Source of the DNA: Adhaeretor mobilis
Lineage (GTDB): Bacteria > Planctomycetota > Planctomycetia > Pirellulales > Lacipirellulaceae
Length of the DNA stretch: 64,000 nucleotides
Assembly (NCBI RefSeq): GCF_007741515.1
Contig: NZ_CP036263.1
Location: 4,079,178-4,143,177, forward strand
Direction: 5' to 3'
Both the position numbers and the translations under genes were made by a program. Numbering within the stretch: the first letter of the stretch is position 1; every line of letters starts with the position of its first letter. Below are positions 17,769 through 26,427 of this stretch, in pieces. Under the pieces are notes generated by a model. The model did no database searches, was not told the DNA's origin, and saw nothing but the letters and a program-made list of their open reading frames with translations.

Positions 17769-18011
17769 GTGGCCATCAAGTACGCAACCGTTCTGGCACT
17801 GACAGGCATGGCCGTAGTTTTGATTCGTTCGCTGCGAGGCGAGGCGAGTTTCGATACGGCGATTACCGAGGCTGCTTGCTGGATGGCATTTTTCGGAGTC
17901 GTTGGTTGCCTGATTGGCGCGATTGCCCAGGCCACCATCGATGAGTCGGTTCGCTTGCAAATGGAAAAGCAACTGGCACAACTGGACGCCACACCATCAC
18001 AAAACGCATAA
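17769..18011 (+). CDS. Small two-helix membrane protein
   Basis: 80 residues with two probable membrane segments (YATVLALTGMAVVLIRSL and CWMAFFGVVGCLIGAIAQA) joined by a short acidic loop, and a polar amphipathic tail (LQMEKQLAQL). Start is GTG at 17769 with GAGGT further upstream. I do not recognise the family. Its place between the FlhG-like gene and fliA, on the same strand, suggests a link to flagella. The codon use looks like that of its neighbours. Confidence 0.65.
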   Translation: MAIKYATVLALTGMAVVLIRSLRGEASFDTAITEAACWMAFFGVVGCLIGAIAQATIDESVRLQMEKQLAQLDATPSQNA

Positions 18012-18088
18012 CACGAAACACACGTTGCTGACCTCTCGCGAGATTCAGCCTGCGTGACTTATCAGAACATAACTATTCAAATCATACG

Positions 18089-18105
18089 GCGAGAAGGATT
18101 CTCGC
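18089..18105 (+). promoter_or_regulatory. Hairpin with GGA loop in the fliA leader, possible CsrA site
   Basis: GCGAGAAGGATTCTCGC forms a perfect 7-bp stem with GGA in the loop, the shape preferred by the translational regulator CsrA. A second GGA is in the Shine-Dalgarno sequence of fliA (GGAGGAT, 18154-18160), about 60 bases downstream. Two-site CsrA control is an inference; no csrA gene lies in the window. Confidence 0.45.
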
Positions 18106-18163
18106 TGGCCAAGCTTTCTTGAAGGCTGCTCAGCCCTCGGGGAAGACGATCACGGAGGATTGC

Positions 18164-18964
18164 ATGGCATTGCTGGCTGCACGACAGAAGATGGCCCCCC
18201 AGGAAGAAATCGACCTGGTGTGGAACGAGTACAAAAAAGATCCTAGCAGCCGCGAAATGCGGAACAAGCTGGTGGAGAACTATCTCCCGCTCGTGAAGTA
18301 CAACGGCGAACGCATCTGGTCGCGTCTGCCGGATGGTGTCGAACTTGACGATCTAATCTCCGCCGGTGTGTTTGGCCTGATGGATGCGATCAAGGCTTAC
18401 GATCGCTCGCGTGGCGTGAAGTTCGAGACCTACTGCGTGCCGCGTATCCGCGGTGCTATGCTCGACGAACTTCGCAGCATGGACTGGGTGCCTCGCTTGG
18501 TTCGCTCCAAGGCCAGCAAGTTGGCTGCCGGCGTGAAGAAGTTGGAAACCGAGCACGGTCGCAGCCCCACGATTCATGAGCTGGCTGCTCACATGGAAAT
18601 GACCGTGCCCGATCTGGAAAAGATGGTTCGCGAAGCAAATGCCGTCGGCCTGATCAGCTTGAACAAGAAATGGTACGAGACGGACAGCTACAAGGACGTC
18701 CGCGAGATCGACGTTCTCGAGGACAAGAAGGGCGAAGATCCGACACGCCGAATTCAGAAGTCCGACCTTATGCGATTAGTCACCAAGGGCTTGAATCGCA
18801 ACGAACGCCTAATCATCATCCTTTACTACTATGAAGAGATGACGATGAAGGAAATCGGTGCCACGCTCGACCTGAGCGAAAGCCGCGTAAGCCAAATGCA
18901 CTCGGCAATCGTGTCTCGACTCCAGGGCCAACTGGGTCGTCGCCGGCCTGAGTTTGGAACCTAG
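18164..18964 (+). CDS. fliA: Flagellar sigma factor FliA (sigma-28, WhiG family)
   Basis: Directs RNA polymerase to late flagellar promoters. Region 2 (ENYLPLVKYNGERIW to FETYCVPRIRGAMLDELRS, then MDWVPRLVR), region 3 (GVKKLETEHGRSPTIHELA) and region 4 (LNRNERLIIILYYYEEMTMK, then EIGATLDLSESRVSQMHS) are all in order. The VPRLVRSKA and region 4 motifs mark the sigma-28 group. The ATG at 18164 has a perfect GGAGG with 5-base spacing, so I prefer it to a TTG at 18119. Length 266. A strong terminator follows at 19005. Confidence 0.93.
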   Translation: MALLAARQKMAPQEEIDLVWNEYKKDPSSREMRNKLVENYLPLVKYNGERIWSRLPDGVELDDLISAGVFGLMDAIKAYDRSRGVKFETYCVPRIRGAMLDELRSMDWVPRLVRSKASKLAAGVKKLETEHGRSPTIHELAAHMEMTVPDLEKMVREANAVGLISLNKKWYETDSYKDVREIDVLEDKKGEDPTRRIQKSDLMRLVTKGLNRNERLIIILYYYEEMTMKEIGATLDLSESRVSQMHSAIVSRLQGQLGRRRPEFGT

Positions 18965-19004
18965 GAGATGAGAGACGAGAAGCCAGAGGAAAGAAATATC
19001 CAGG

Positions 19005-19033
19005 GCCGGAGTGCTAGAGCACTCCGGCTTTTT
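19005..19033 (+). terminator. Rho-independent terminator after fliA
   Basis: GCCGGAGTGC (19005-19014) pairs perfectly with GCACTCCGGC (19019-19028) around a TAGA loop, followed by five T. It is 41 bases after the fliA stop and closes the plus-strand flagellar run. Confidence 0.93.
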
Positions 19034-19072
19034 CGTGCGCCTAGTCACTCGTGAAATACGTTGAGACTTCGC

Positions 19073-19142
19073 TAGCCCGTGAGCTACGCCTCGCGCGGCA
19101 ACTCTCTAGCGATTCTCCGCGCGAGGCGTAGCTCGCGGGCTA
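19073..19142. repeat. Head-to-head pair of the GC-rich palindrome, copies 3 and 4
   Basis: Bases 19073-19098 and 19117-19142 are reverse complements over 26 positions with one mismatch, separated by 18 bases. Each arm is one copy of the family unit (CGAGGCGTAGCTCGCGGGCT and its inverse). The pair can form a very stable cruciform or RNA hairpin. It lies between the fliA terminator and the pseudopilin gene. Confidence 0.85.
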
Positions 19143-19395
19143 TTTTCACGTTTCTCGTCGAAAAACCGCCAACTTCCGTGTGCCGAACAGTGGAATTTGA
19201 CCGGTGTAGGCAATAGAATAGAGGCAGTCAAGAACCGGCACGATTTCAGGGCTCGTGCGGTTCTCTTTGTGGAATAGTGCAAATCACCGACTGCTGCCGG
19301 TCTGCCTTCGCGTAGATCGACCATTCTCATCGGTTAGTCAGAGGCCCCGCGGTTACCCTCGCGGTCGAAGGTTCGCACGTCAGGAGCAATCACAG

Positions 19396-21183
19396 ATGCC
19401 GTATCACTGGCAATCGATTTTAAGAATCAACACCCAAGTTTCTCGCTTGCGGTCTGCCTCGAGCACAGCTGGGGGGCTTCGCCACGCATTAACGCTTGTC
19501 GAAATGCTGGTCGGCATGGCGATCACGCTGGTCATGATGGCCGCGGTCGTGAACCTGTTCGCCAACATCAGCGGCGGCGTGCGCGTGCGCCGCGCCGCCA
19601 TCGAGATGGACAGCACCCTGCGTCAAGCTCGTAAGCAGCTCAAACGCGACCTCGCCGGCGCGACCTGCCCTGCGGTGCCCTGGCAGAACCCTGAATCGGG
19701 GAATGGGTACATCGAAATCATCGAAGGCCAGTGGTCGGATAGCAACCCGAGTTCGCTTGTTGATGGTGACATCAATGGGGCTAACGGCGAGCTCGATTAC
19801 GCAACTTCACTCATTCCAACTAGTCAGCGAGTTGATACTTCGACCGGAAGTGTGACCGATGGAGGCGGACTTGGTGACTATGATGACATTCTTGCGTTGA
19901 CAGTGCGGAGTTCCGGTGAGCCGTTTGTGGGCCCCGGACAAATTCAAAACGCGGGCGGCGTTTGGGTAGATGGCGCTACTGAATCGACAGAGGCCGAAGT
20001 CATTTGGTATTGCATTGAAAACCCAGCAGATGGATCACTCGGAGAAGCTGGGCTGCGGACCGTCTACCGGAGAACTCTGCTCATCGCTCCGTGGATTCCT
20101 CCAATTACGTTCCCAAACAATCCTGCTGAGTTCTTTCAGAAGTACGACATATCTGCTCACTTCGACATCACCTTGAATCAGTGGGTACCCAACACCCTGA
20201 GCGATCTGACGAAGCGTGAGAATCGTTTTTTCAGAAGCACGGCGTCAATCTTCCCGCACGTTTTACTGGACAAAGGAACCGGGTTTAGTGTTAACACTAC
20301 GGTCAGTGCAAATGTGCAACGTAATCCCGCCGACAGCTATTCCGCTGATGCGACCGTCACGGCAATCACCGACTCCTTTGGACAAGTCTCAGGATACTCA
20401 GTGCAGGCTGATCAAGGAGGCGTATACGACAGGCTACCACTGATCAACATCCCTGGGGGTGCTACAGCCCCAACGGCGCGTCCCGTTATGCAGCGACTAG
20501 GCAGTAATCCTGATTCCTGGAAGATCGCCCACGTCACCAATGGCCCCTCACCTCTGACTTATGATCGCGAAGGCGAGGATGTCATCCTCAACGACGTACT
20601 AGCATGGGACGTTCGTGCCTTCGATCCAAGTGCACCGTTGATAAGTCGCAATGGAATCGTGCTAGCCCCCGGGGATTTTGGTTGGCAAGCGGTTGTGAAA
20701 TCAGCTTCTGATACTTCGGGATTTGATACACCCGCCACTAACTCAGACCCAGCCCCTTATGCTTGGCGGACTGTCTATGATGGCTTAGTCGGTTACGGAG
20801 CGTTTGTCGATCTCGGGTGGTATGTGAATTTCGGCGAAAGATTGCCTGTAGCTCCAAGCTCTCCAATATTCTGGGGCAACATGGATCCTCGTTCTCAGCT
20901 CGCCAGCTTCACGCCACGTGTCTACGATACATGGTCCACCCACTACGAAGCCGATGGCCTCGACCAAGACAATAATTCGATTGCGGGACTTGAATGGCGG
21001 AATTCTGTCGACCAAGGCACCAACGGTTTCGACGACAATAATCAAGATGGTGTCGATGATGCTAGTGAGCGAGAAACCTCTCCGCCCTACGACGTCCCGC
21101 TCCCTGCGCTGAAAATCATCATGCGTTCCTACGAGCGCGACTCGCGCCAGATTCGGGAAACTTCAGTCACGCAGTCGTTTTAG
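19396..21183 (+). CDS. Large prepilin-like protein (pseudopilin with big exported domain)
   Basis: 595 residues. A prepilin N-terminus (HALTLVEMLVGMAITLVMMA) gives a cleavage site after A31 (Gly is more usual) and Glu5 of the mature protein in LTLVE. The hydrophobic helix spans about 37-56. The rest is a large extracytoplasmic domain, and near the C-terminus is a calcium-loop-like DDNNQDGVDD. Size and layout resemble PulJ/GspJ-type pseudopilins enlarged as in many planctomycetes. The ATG at 19396 has an AGGAG site; a frame from 19255 would add 47 residues that spoil the leader. No other secretion genes are nearby. The family call is firm, the function open. Confidence 0.8.
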   Translation: MPYHWQSILRINTQVSRLRSASSTAGGLRHALTLVEMLVGMAITLVMMAAVVNLFANISGGVRVRRAAIEMDSTLRQARKQLKRDLAGATCPAVPWQNPESGNGYIEIIEGQWSDSNPSSLVDGDINGANGELDYATSLIPTSQRVDTSTGSVTDGGGLGDYDDILALTVRSSGEPFVGPGQIQNAGGVWVDGATESTEAEVIWYCIENPADGSLGEAGLRTVYRRTLLIAPWIPPITFPNNPAEFFQKYDISAHFDITLNQWVPNTLSDLTKRENRFFRSTASIFPHVLLDKGTGFSVNTTVSANVQRNPADSYSADATVTAITDSFGQVSGYSVQADQGGVYDRLPLINIPGGATAPTARPVMQRLGSNPDSWKIAHVTNGPSPLTYDREGEDVILNDVLAWDVRAFDPSAPLISRNGIVLAPGDFGWQAVVKSASDTSGFDTPATNSDPAPYAWRTVYDGLVGYGAFVDLGWYVNFGERLPVAPSSPIFWGNMDPRSQLASFTPRVYDTWSTHYEADGLDQDNNSIAGLEWRNSVDQGTNGFDDNNQDGVDDASERETSPPYDVPLPALKIIMRSYERDSRQIRETSVTQSF

Positions 21184-21276
21184 GCTGTAGGTGTTTAGAC
21201 TGTAGGCTGTAGGGCGCTAGGTGATTAGATTAACACCTCCAGCCCTAAAGCCTACAGCCTAACTCCCTACAGCCTC
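21181..21276. repeat. Inverted repeat of CTACAGCCTA units
   Basis: TAGGCTGTAG occurs at 21181 and again near 21203. Its complement CTACAGCCTA is at 21252-21261 and CTACAGCCT at 21268-21276. The stop codon TAG of the pseudopilin gene (21181-21183) is part of the first unit. The structure fills nearly the whole gap to the next gene. Confidence 0.6.
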
Positions 21277-21284
21277 CCCTCCCC

Positions 21285-21620
21285 ATGTTTCTCGCTCATT
21301 CTTTCCGCCTCCGGCACCCCTGGGATCAAGAGACCGGCGAAACGTGCGACTTCACGCGTTGGTCGCGGGGGTTCCACAAGCCGACCGGGCTGGAACCCAG
21401 CGACCGCATGTGGTTGGTCGTGTCAGGCTTGCCCGCGGGCTGCACGGTTGTCGTGAACGAGCAAGAACTTCCAGCACCTGCGGCCAACAAGCCGGGGCAG
21501 TATGAGGTGACCGAGCTGCTTGGCGATACGAACCGCATCGAGATCACGGTGCCTGCAGAGCACGAGCAACCGGTGCCATTCCCCTACGACGTGCGGTTGG
21601 GAATCGTCGGGTGCGAATAG
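21285..21620 (+). CDS. Hypothetical protein, 111 residues
   Basis: ATG at 21285 and codon use like neighbouring genes support a real gene. The protein has no signal peptide or membrane segment. The second half looks like a small beta-sandwich (MWLVVSGLPAGCTVVVNEQE, then YEVTELLGDTNRIEITV), reminiscent of the jelly-roll domains that accompany glycosidases (compare the typical phrase for a ligand turn plus loss of a catalytic part). I do not recognise a named family. It lies between the pseudopilin and DUF1080 genes, separated from each by repeat-bearing spacers. Confidence 0.65.
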   Translation: MFLAHSFRLRHPWDQETGETCDFTRWSRGFHKPTGLEPSDRMWLVVSGLPAGCTVVVNEQELPAPAANKPGQYEVTELLGDTNRIEITVPAEHEQPVPFPYDVRLGIVGCE

Positions 21621-21677
21621 GTCGGGTATACTCTGTGCTTACCTGCTCACTGTGATTGAACCTCAGAGAGCACATCT

Positions 21678-21700
21678 CCGCGCGAGGTGTACCTCGCGTG
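21678..21700 (+). repeat. GC-rich dispersed palindrome, diverged copy 5
   Basis: CGCGAGGTGTACCTCGCG differs from the family core CGCGAGGCGTAGCTCGCG at two positions, and the changes lengthen the palindrome to 8-bp arms around GT. The stem is therefore kept while the sequence drifts, which suggests the folded form matters. Confidence 0.6.
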
Positions 21701-21737
21701 AAATTCCGTAACCATCTTCAAATCGGAAAGATCTGAC

Positions 21738-22994
21738 ATGCCGCTTCGCTACTTTTTAGTTCTCTTCTTTCTTGCATTAGCGACCTCAGCGAGTGCCAAG
21801 GAGACAGCATCCAAACACAACACGCTTACTTCTGAGCAAGCCGCCGAGGGTTGGATCTCGCTCTTCGATGGCGAGACGCTCTTCGGCTGGACACCCACAA
21901 GCGCTGCCAACTGGAGCGTGAAAGGCGGCACCATACACGTCGATAGCGGCAAGTCTGGCTTCCTCATGACGAATGCACAATTCGCCGACTTCGAGCTTGA
22001 AGTCGAGTATCGCTGCCCGCCGGAAACCAATAGTGGCATATTTCTGCGAGCGTCTCGCACACCGAAAGACGCAGCAGCCGATTGCATTGAGGTCAACATC
22101 GCGCCGCCTGAGGATGCTTCGCCTACCTCGCACTTGGTTGGTCGCGATACCATCTACGATAAGGAGCTCCCCCGTTTCGAAAAACTGGACAGCGGAGAGA
22201 CGGTCAAACTGGACCCCTGGGATGGCAAATGGCACACACTGCGGATCGTAATTAAGCAGATGCCCGATGGCCCCGCCAGCACGAGCTTGCTGGCCGTCGT
22301 GCTAGATGGCGCTCCCCAGTCGCTCGCTACTATCTCGAAATCTACAACGGGACATATCGGCTTGCAGTTCCGCAGGGGGGAAATCGCGTTTCGCAACATT
22401 CGCCTGCGCCCGCTCTCCTTAGAATCAATCTTCGACGGAAAATCTCTCGCCGGCTGGAACACAGACAAAGCCGAGGCAAGCGAGTTCAAGATTACCGACC
22501 AAGGCGAACTGCAAGTGCTCAATGGTCGTGGCCAGCTTGAAAGCGACAAGTCCTACGGCGACTTTCTGATGCAGTTCGATTGCCGCGTCGATGGCGACGG
22601 GTTAAATACCGGCATGTTCTTCCGCTGCATCCCCGGCGATTTCATGATGGGCTACGAATGTCAAATCAGTAACGCCATGAAAGAGGGCGACGCGACTCAG
22701 CCGTTTGACTGCGGTACCGGCGGCTTCTTCCGTCGCCAGAACGCGAGACGCATCGTGGCGAAAGACCATGAGTGGTTCACACTCACGCTCAGCGCTACCG
22801 GCCCCCAGATGGCGGCTTGGGTGAACGGCCACCAGGTGAGCGACTGGACCGACGAACGCCAAGAACACGAGAACCCAAGAAAAGGACTGCGAACCAAGCC
22901 CGGCACATTGGCGATCCAGGGGCACGATCCGACGACGGACATCCGGTTCCGAAACGTGCGAATTGTGGAACTGCCTGAAACAAATGATCAATGA
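21738..22994 (+). CDS. Secreted protein with two DUF1080 (3-keto-disaccharide hydrolase) domains
   Basis: 418 residues with a signal peptide (RYFLVLFFLALATSASA). Domain 1 (about 38-212) starts WISLFDGETLFGWTPT and domain 2 (about 214-412) starts SIFDGKSLAGWNTD. Each has the lectin-like features of the family, including NSGIFLR and NTGMFFR and a late IGLQFRRGEIAFRNIRL / LAIQGHDPTTDIRFRNVRI strand. The family belongs to the concanavalin A-like fold; some members hydrolyse 3-keto glycosides in the periplasm. Duplicated forms are common in planctomycetes. ATG at 21738. The stop codon TGA lies inside the repeat element that follows. Confidence 0.88.
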   Translation: MPLRYFLVLFFLALATSASAKETASKHNTLTSEQAAEGWISLFDGETLFGWTPTSAANWSVKGGTIHVDSGKSGFLMTNAQFADFELEVEYRCPPETNSGIFLRASRTPKDAAADCIEVNIAPPEDASPTSHLVGRDTIYDKELPRFEKLDSGETVKLDPWDGKWHTLRIVIKQMPDGPASTSLLAVVLDGAPQSLATISKSTTGHIGLQFRRGEIAFRNIRLRPLSLESIFDGKSLAGWNTDKAEASEFKITDQGELQVLNGRGQLESDKSYGDFLMQFDCRVDGDGLNTGMFFRCIPGDFMMGYECQISNAMKEGDATQPFDCGTGGFFRRQNARRIVAKDHEWFTLTLSATGPQMAAWVNGHQVSDWTDERQEHENPRKGLRTKPGTLAIQGHDPTTDIRFRNVRIVELPETNDQ

Positions 22995-23066
22995 CCAAGC
23001 CCAAATGACCAAACGCAAGCGGTTATTCAACGAACTTTGGTCATTGGCCGTTGGTCATTGGTCATT
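22990..23066. repeat. Inverted repeat of AATGACCAA units
   Basis: AATGACCAA occurs twice at 22990-23013 and its complement TTGGTCATT three times at 23036-23066, giving two arms around a loop of about 22 bases. The DUF1080 gene stop (TGA, 22992-22994) is inside the first unit. The arms are built from short tandem units 7-15 bases apart, as in several other elements in this window. Confidence 0.75.
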
Positions 23067-23155
23067 AACTCGCTGCCGCTTGTAACCCGGCAGAGTCCGA
23101 ACCAAAATACTGTCTGTAATCTCTCAATTTGCCCATTCCTTTAGCGAGTTTTACG

Positions 23156-24370
23156 ATGCCTAGTTGCGTTCTAGCTTATTCCGGCGGTTTGGACACCTCC
23201 GTCATTCTTGGTTGGCTTCAAGACGAAGGGTACGACGTACATGCCGTGTATGTCGACCTCGGCCAGCCCTGCGAGGATCGCAAGGCAATCATGCAGAAGG
23301 CGACCGACAACGGTGCCGTCTCGTCCCGCCTGATCGACGCTCGCGAAGAGCTGTGCCGCGATTTTGCTTTCCCTGTTTTGCAATGGCAGGCGAAATACGA
23401 AGGTATCTATCTGCTGGGCACTTCCATTGCTCGACCATTAATCTCCAAGGTGTGCTTGCAAGTTGCTCGCGAGGTGGGAGCGGTCGCCTACGCCCATGGT
23501 GCCACCGGCAAGGGCAACGATCAGTGCCGCTTTCAGCTGGCGGCTGAAGCACTTGATCCGAACGTGAAGATCATCGCGCCGTGGCGCATCGAAGAATTTC
23601 GCAATAGGTTCCCCGGCCGCACAGAGATGATCGACTATTGCGACGTAAAGAAAATTCCCGTGAAGGCGTCGATCGAGAAGCCTTACAGCTCTGATGAGAA
23701 CTGCCTGCACATTAGCTACGAGGCGGGAAAGCTGGAAGAAGTGGAAGTCAACGGTCTGGAGATCGTGGACTTCGGCATGGGCGTTTCGCCGCAAGAAGCG
23801 CCGGACAAAGTCGAGGAAGTTACCATCGGTTTTGAGTCGGGTGTGCCTGTATCGATCGACGGCAAGGCGAAATCGCCACTGGAGATGGTCGAGGGCCTCA
23901 ACGAAATCGCCGGACGCAACGGCGTGGGTCGGATTGACATCGTTGAGAATCGTTTCGTAGGCATGAAAAGCCGCGGCGTTTACGAATCACCCGGCATGAC
24001 GGCGCTGTATGCCGCCCACCTCTCGCTGGAGCAACTCACGCTTGACCGCGATCTGGTACATCTGCGCGATCAGCTCGCCCCTGTGGTCGCCGAGATGGTG
24101 TACTACGGCTTTTGGTACGTCCCCAAGATGGACGCACTATTGGCGTTCATCAAGGAAGCTCAGCAACCGGTAACGGGCGAAGTGACGCTCGGACTTTACA
24201 AGGGCAACGTCATGATCCACAGCCGTACCAGTCCTAATAGTTTGTACGATGCGGAGATCGCCAGCATGGAAGGCGGCGGCAGCTATGACCAAACGGATGC
24301 GGAAGGGTTCCTAAGGATCATGGGCTTGCCGAGCCGAGTCGCAGGGACGGTGCAACCGCGGGAGTATTGA
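23156..24370 (+). CDS. argG: Argininosuccinate synthase
   Basis: Joins citrulline and aspartate with ATP in arginine synthesis, cytoplasmic. The N-terminal pyrophosphatase loop is LAYSGGLDTSV. Other family segments are present: ATGKGNDQCRFQ, IIAPWRIEEF, YGFWYVPKMDALLAF and GLYKGNVMIHSRTSPNSLY. Length 404 is normal. The ATG at 23156 gives the usual MPSCVLAYSGG start; the frame is open to 23129 but those nine residues are not conserved. No other arg genes are nearby, so it stands alone. Confidence 0.95.
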   Translation: MPSCVLAYSGGLDTSVILGWLQDEGYDVHAVYVDLGQPCEDRKAIMQKATDNGAVSSRLIDAREELCRDFAFPVLQWQAKYEGIYLLGTSIARPLISKVCLQVAREVGAVAYAHGATGKGNDQCRFQLAAEALDPNVKIIAPWRIEEFRNRFPGRTEMIDYCDVKKIPVKASIEKPYSSDENCLHISYEAGKLEEVEVNGLEIVDFGMGVSPQEAPDKVEEVTIGFESGVPVSIDGKAKSPLEMVEGLNEIAGRNGVGRIDIVENRFVGMKSRGVYESPGMTALYAAHLSLEQLTLDRDLVHLRDQLAPVVAEMVYYGFWYVPKMDALLAFIKEAQQPVTGEVTLGLYKGNVMIHSRTSPNSLYDAEIASMEGGGSYDQTDAEGFLRIMGLPSRVAGTVQPREY

Positions 24371-24762
24371 GGGGTTAGGCGGTAGCAGAATTGAACTTAG
24401 AGAAATATGCGGTCTATCAAGATCGTATTGATCGCAGAATTTTGGACAAGTAGCCAGCGGAGTCTTCCCCGAAGGGATTCGTACTATAGCCCAGGGCAAC
24501 CGCCGCGAGCCTAAGCGAACAAGGGACGCCCTGGCTCAGGTTGCCACCAGCCGGAGCGACCTTCGACCTCGATTCAATTTTAACGCTGTGTGACACTTTA
24601 TGCTCGGTCGATGATATGATGACACCCGTTTCCCAGGGTAGGCCAAAGCTCGCTGGGGCTCGCTGTTGCCCAACCCTGGGCTATGTTGCGCAACGCCTTC
24701 GGCGTAATTCGCCAGTTCAACTTTGACTGCTACAATCACGCACCGCCGAAGTCCCCCTCCTT
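24371..24762. other. Intergenic region, 392 bases, two CCCAGGG hairpins
   Basis: No gene is visible. AGCCCAGGGC (24488-24497) pairs with GCCCTGGCT (24528-24536). A second hairpin spans 24631-24684 (CCCAGGGT with ACCCTGGG). The outer parts also pair with each other: ATAGCCCAGGG near 24486 and CCCTGGGCTAT near 24674. A possible promoter for the permease gene (TGTGAC, 17 bases, TGATAT) is weak. Confidence 0.5.
24631..24684. repeat. CCCAGGGT/ACCCTGGG hairpin element
   Basis: CCCAGGGTAGGCC at the left end pairs with GCCCAACCCTGGG at the right end. The middle has a repeated GCTCGCTG (AAGCTCGCTGGGGCTCGCTG). A related shorter hairpin sits 95 bases upstream. I recall similar CCCAGGGT-flanked hairpins from other planctomycetes but cannot name a described family. 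Confidence 0.65.
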
Positions 24763-26394
24763 ATGTACGTCCTAGAAAACCCTGTCTTACAACGCGAGCT
24801 TGTATCCAACTTGCGCATGGCACGTAGCTTCTTGCTGCTGGCGGCGTACGTGGGATTGCTGGGACTGTTGGTTTATGCGGCTTGGCCGGGCGAGCAGACC
24901 CTAGACTTGGCTCGGCCGGATAAGGCCAAGAAGCTGGTAAATCTGTTCTTCTTCGGGCAGTACTTGCTGGTGTCGCTGATGACACCCAGCTTCGCCGCGG
25001 GGGCAATCACTGGGGAGAAAGAGCGGGAGAGCTTTGAAATGCTCATGGCCAGCCCCCTCAAGCCGGGTGCAATTGTCTTCGGGAAACTAGCCGCTTCGCT
25101 GACGCACTTAGCGATCTTAATGGTCTGCTCGCTACCGATCGTCATGCTTTGTTTGCCGTTAGGCGGCGTGTCACTATACGAAGTGTTTGCCGCATACATC
25201 GCGATGATTTCCTCGGTCGTGCTGTTCGGCATGATCAGCTTGTGGTGCAGCAGTTTTTTTGCTCGCACGAGCGCGGCGCTGGTGGTTTCCTATTTAATTC
25301 TGTTGCCGCTGGTGATGGTGGGTGTGCTGATTTGGCAAGCGTTTGAGCAGAATGCCGATTTACGGCTGGTAATCTTCACCACGCTCGTGCCCGTCGCCTG
25401 CTGCTCTGTTGCAGCGATGCTTTGGTACGACATTACGCGACGACTCTTGAGCAGCCAGGACTTGGGCTCCGAAGGGAAGCAGACAATCGACTTAGAGACC
25501 GAAGCCAAGGAAGCGGTCGGCCTGTATATCAATCGCGAAGATTGGCCCGACAGGATGTTTGCTCCGCCGAAGCGAACGACTTTCCTGCCGGAAAATGCCA
25601 ACCCGATCTACGACAAGGAAATCCGCAGCGAAATCTTTAGCCAAGGCACACTCATGCTGCGGCTAGTGATTCAGATAAGCATGTTTCTGGCGCTGTTTGT
25701 CATGGCCGTCTGCCTGTACATACGTCCTCAGCACGCCCCGTGGTACATCGCTTACGTGCTCATGTTCAACCTGCTGGTGGGTCCTGTGTTCTCATCAGGT
25801 AGCGTAACCAGCGAGCGCGAGCGCCAAACGCTCGACCTGCTACTCACCACTCTCATTACGCCCTGGCAGATGTTGTGGGGAAAACTGCTCTCGGGCTTGC
25901 GTGTTTCGTCTGTGCTGACAAGTTTCCTGCTCTGGCCGGTGATTCTCGCGTGCATCATGCCGAGCGACTATTGGTCGAACCTGCCTACGATGGGCGGCTA
26001 TTTGTTGATTGTGGCCTGCACGGCGTTAACTACCGCGATGGTGGCACTGTTTTGCTCGACGTTGTTCCACAAGTCGGCCACGGCGCTGATGTGTTCTTAC
26101 CTTGTGCTGAGCACGCTGTTTCTCGCGCCAACGGCGGCCAATGTGTTCACAGGGATATTTCTCCCCAACTCGGATGCCGATGCTATCGCGGAAGTGACCC
26201 AAGTCACCAGCCCCTTTGCCGCCGCATTCAACTTGCCGCTCACGGTCACCAACAAGGAAGAGGTAGTTGCGAATACCGATCGCATAGACGTTCGCATTTT
26301 CTGGGGCTACCTGGCGTTTACGTTATTGCTCAATGGAGCTCTGCTACTGACCATGATGTGGCTGTTCAACGTACGCTGGCGAGTTTCTGAGTGA
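24763..26394 (+). CDS. ABC-2 type permease, internally duplicated
   Basis: 543 residues with about twelve membrane segments in two similar halves. Each half has an NPVxxRE/NPIYDKEIR start and a signature loop: GEKERESFEMLMASPLKPG in the first half and SERERQTLDLLLTTLITPW in the second. This is the ABC-2/ABC-type exporter membrane component seen in planctomycetes and in multicopper or gliding transporters. The halves are joined by a soluble linker (about 225-290). The ATP-binding subunit is not encoded on either side, so it must come from elsewhere. ATG at 24763. The substrate is unknown. Confidence 0.8.
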   Translation: MYVLENPVLQRELVSNLRMARSFLLLAAYVGLLGLLVYAAWPGEQTLDLARPDKAKKLVNLFFFGQYLLVSLMTPSFAAGAITGEKERESFEMLMASPLKPGAIVFGKLAASLTHLAILMVCSLPIVMLCLPLGGVSLYEVFAAYIAMISSVVLFGMISLWCSSFFARTSAALVVSYLILLPLVMVGVLIWQAFEQNADLRLVIFTTLVPVACCSVAAMLWYDITRRLLSSQDLGSEGKQTIDLETEAKEAVGLYINREDWPDRMFAPPKRTTFLPENANPIYDKEIRSEIFSQGTLMLRLVIQISMFLALFVMAVCLYIRPQHAPWYIAYVLMFNLLVGPVFSSGSVTSERERQTLDLLLTTLITPWQMLWGKLLSGLRVSSVLTSFLLWPVILACIMPSDYWSNLPTMGGYLLIVACTALTTAMVALFCSTLFHKSATALMCSYLVLSTLFLAPTAANVFTGIFLPNSDADAIAEVTQVTSPFAAAFNLPLTVTNKEEVVANTDRIDVRIFWGYLAFTLLLNGALLLTMMWLFNVRWRVSE

Positions 26395-26427
26395 TATCTA
26401 CTTGAGGCAGTACCTAAAACGACAACC

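Noticed and set aside
24541-24739. Short frames on both strands in the argG-permease gap
   Set aside because: They run through the CCCAGGGT hairpin element and have no ribosome site or family similarity.
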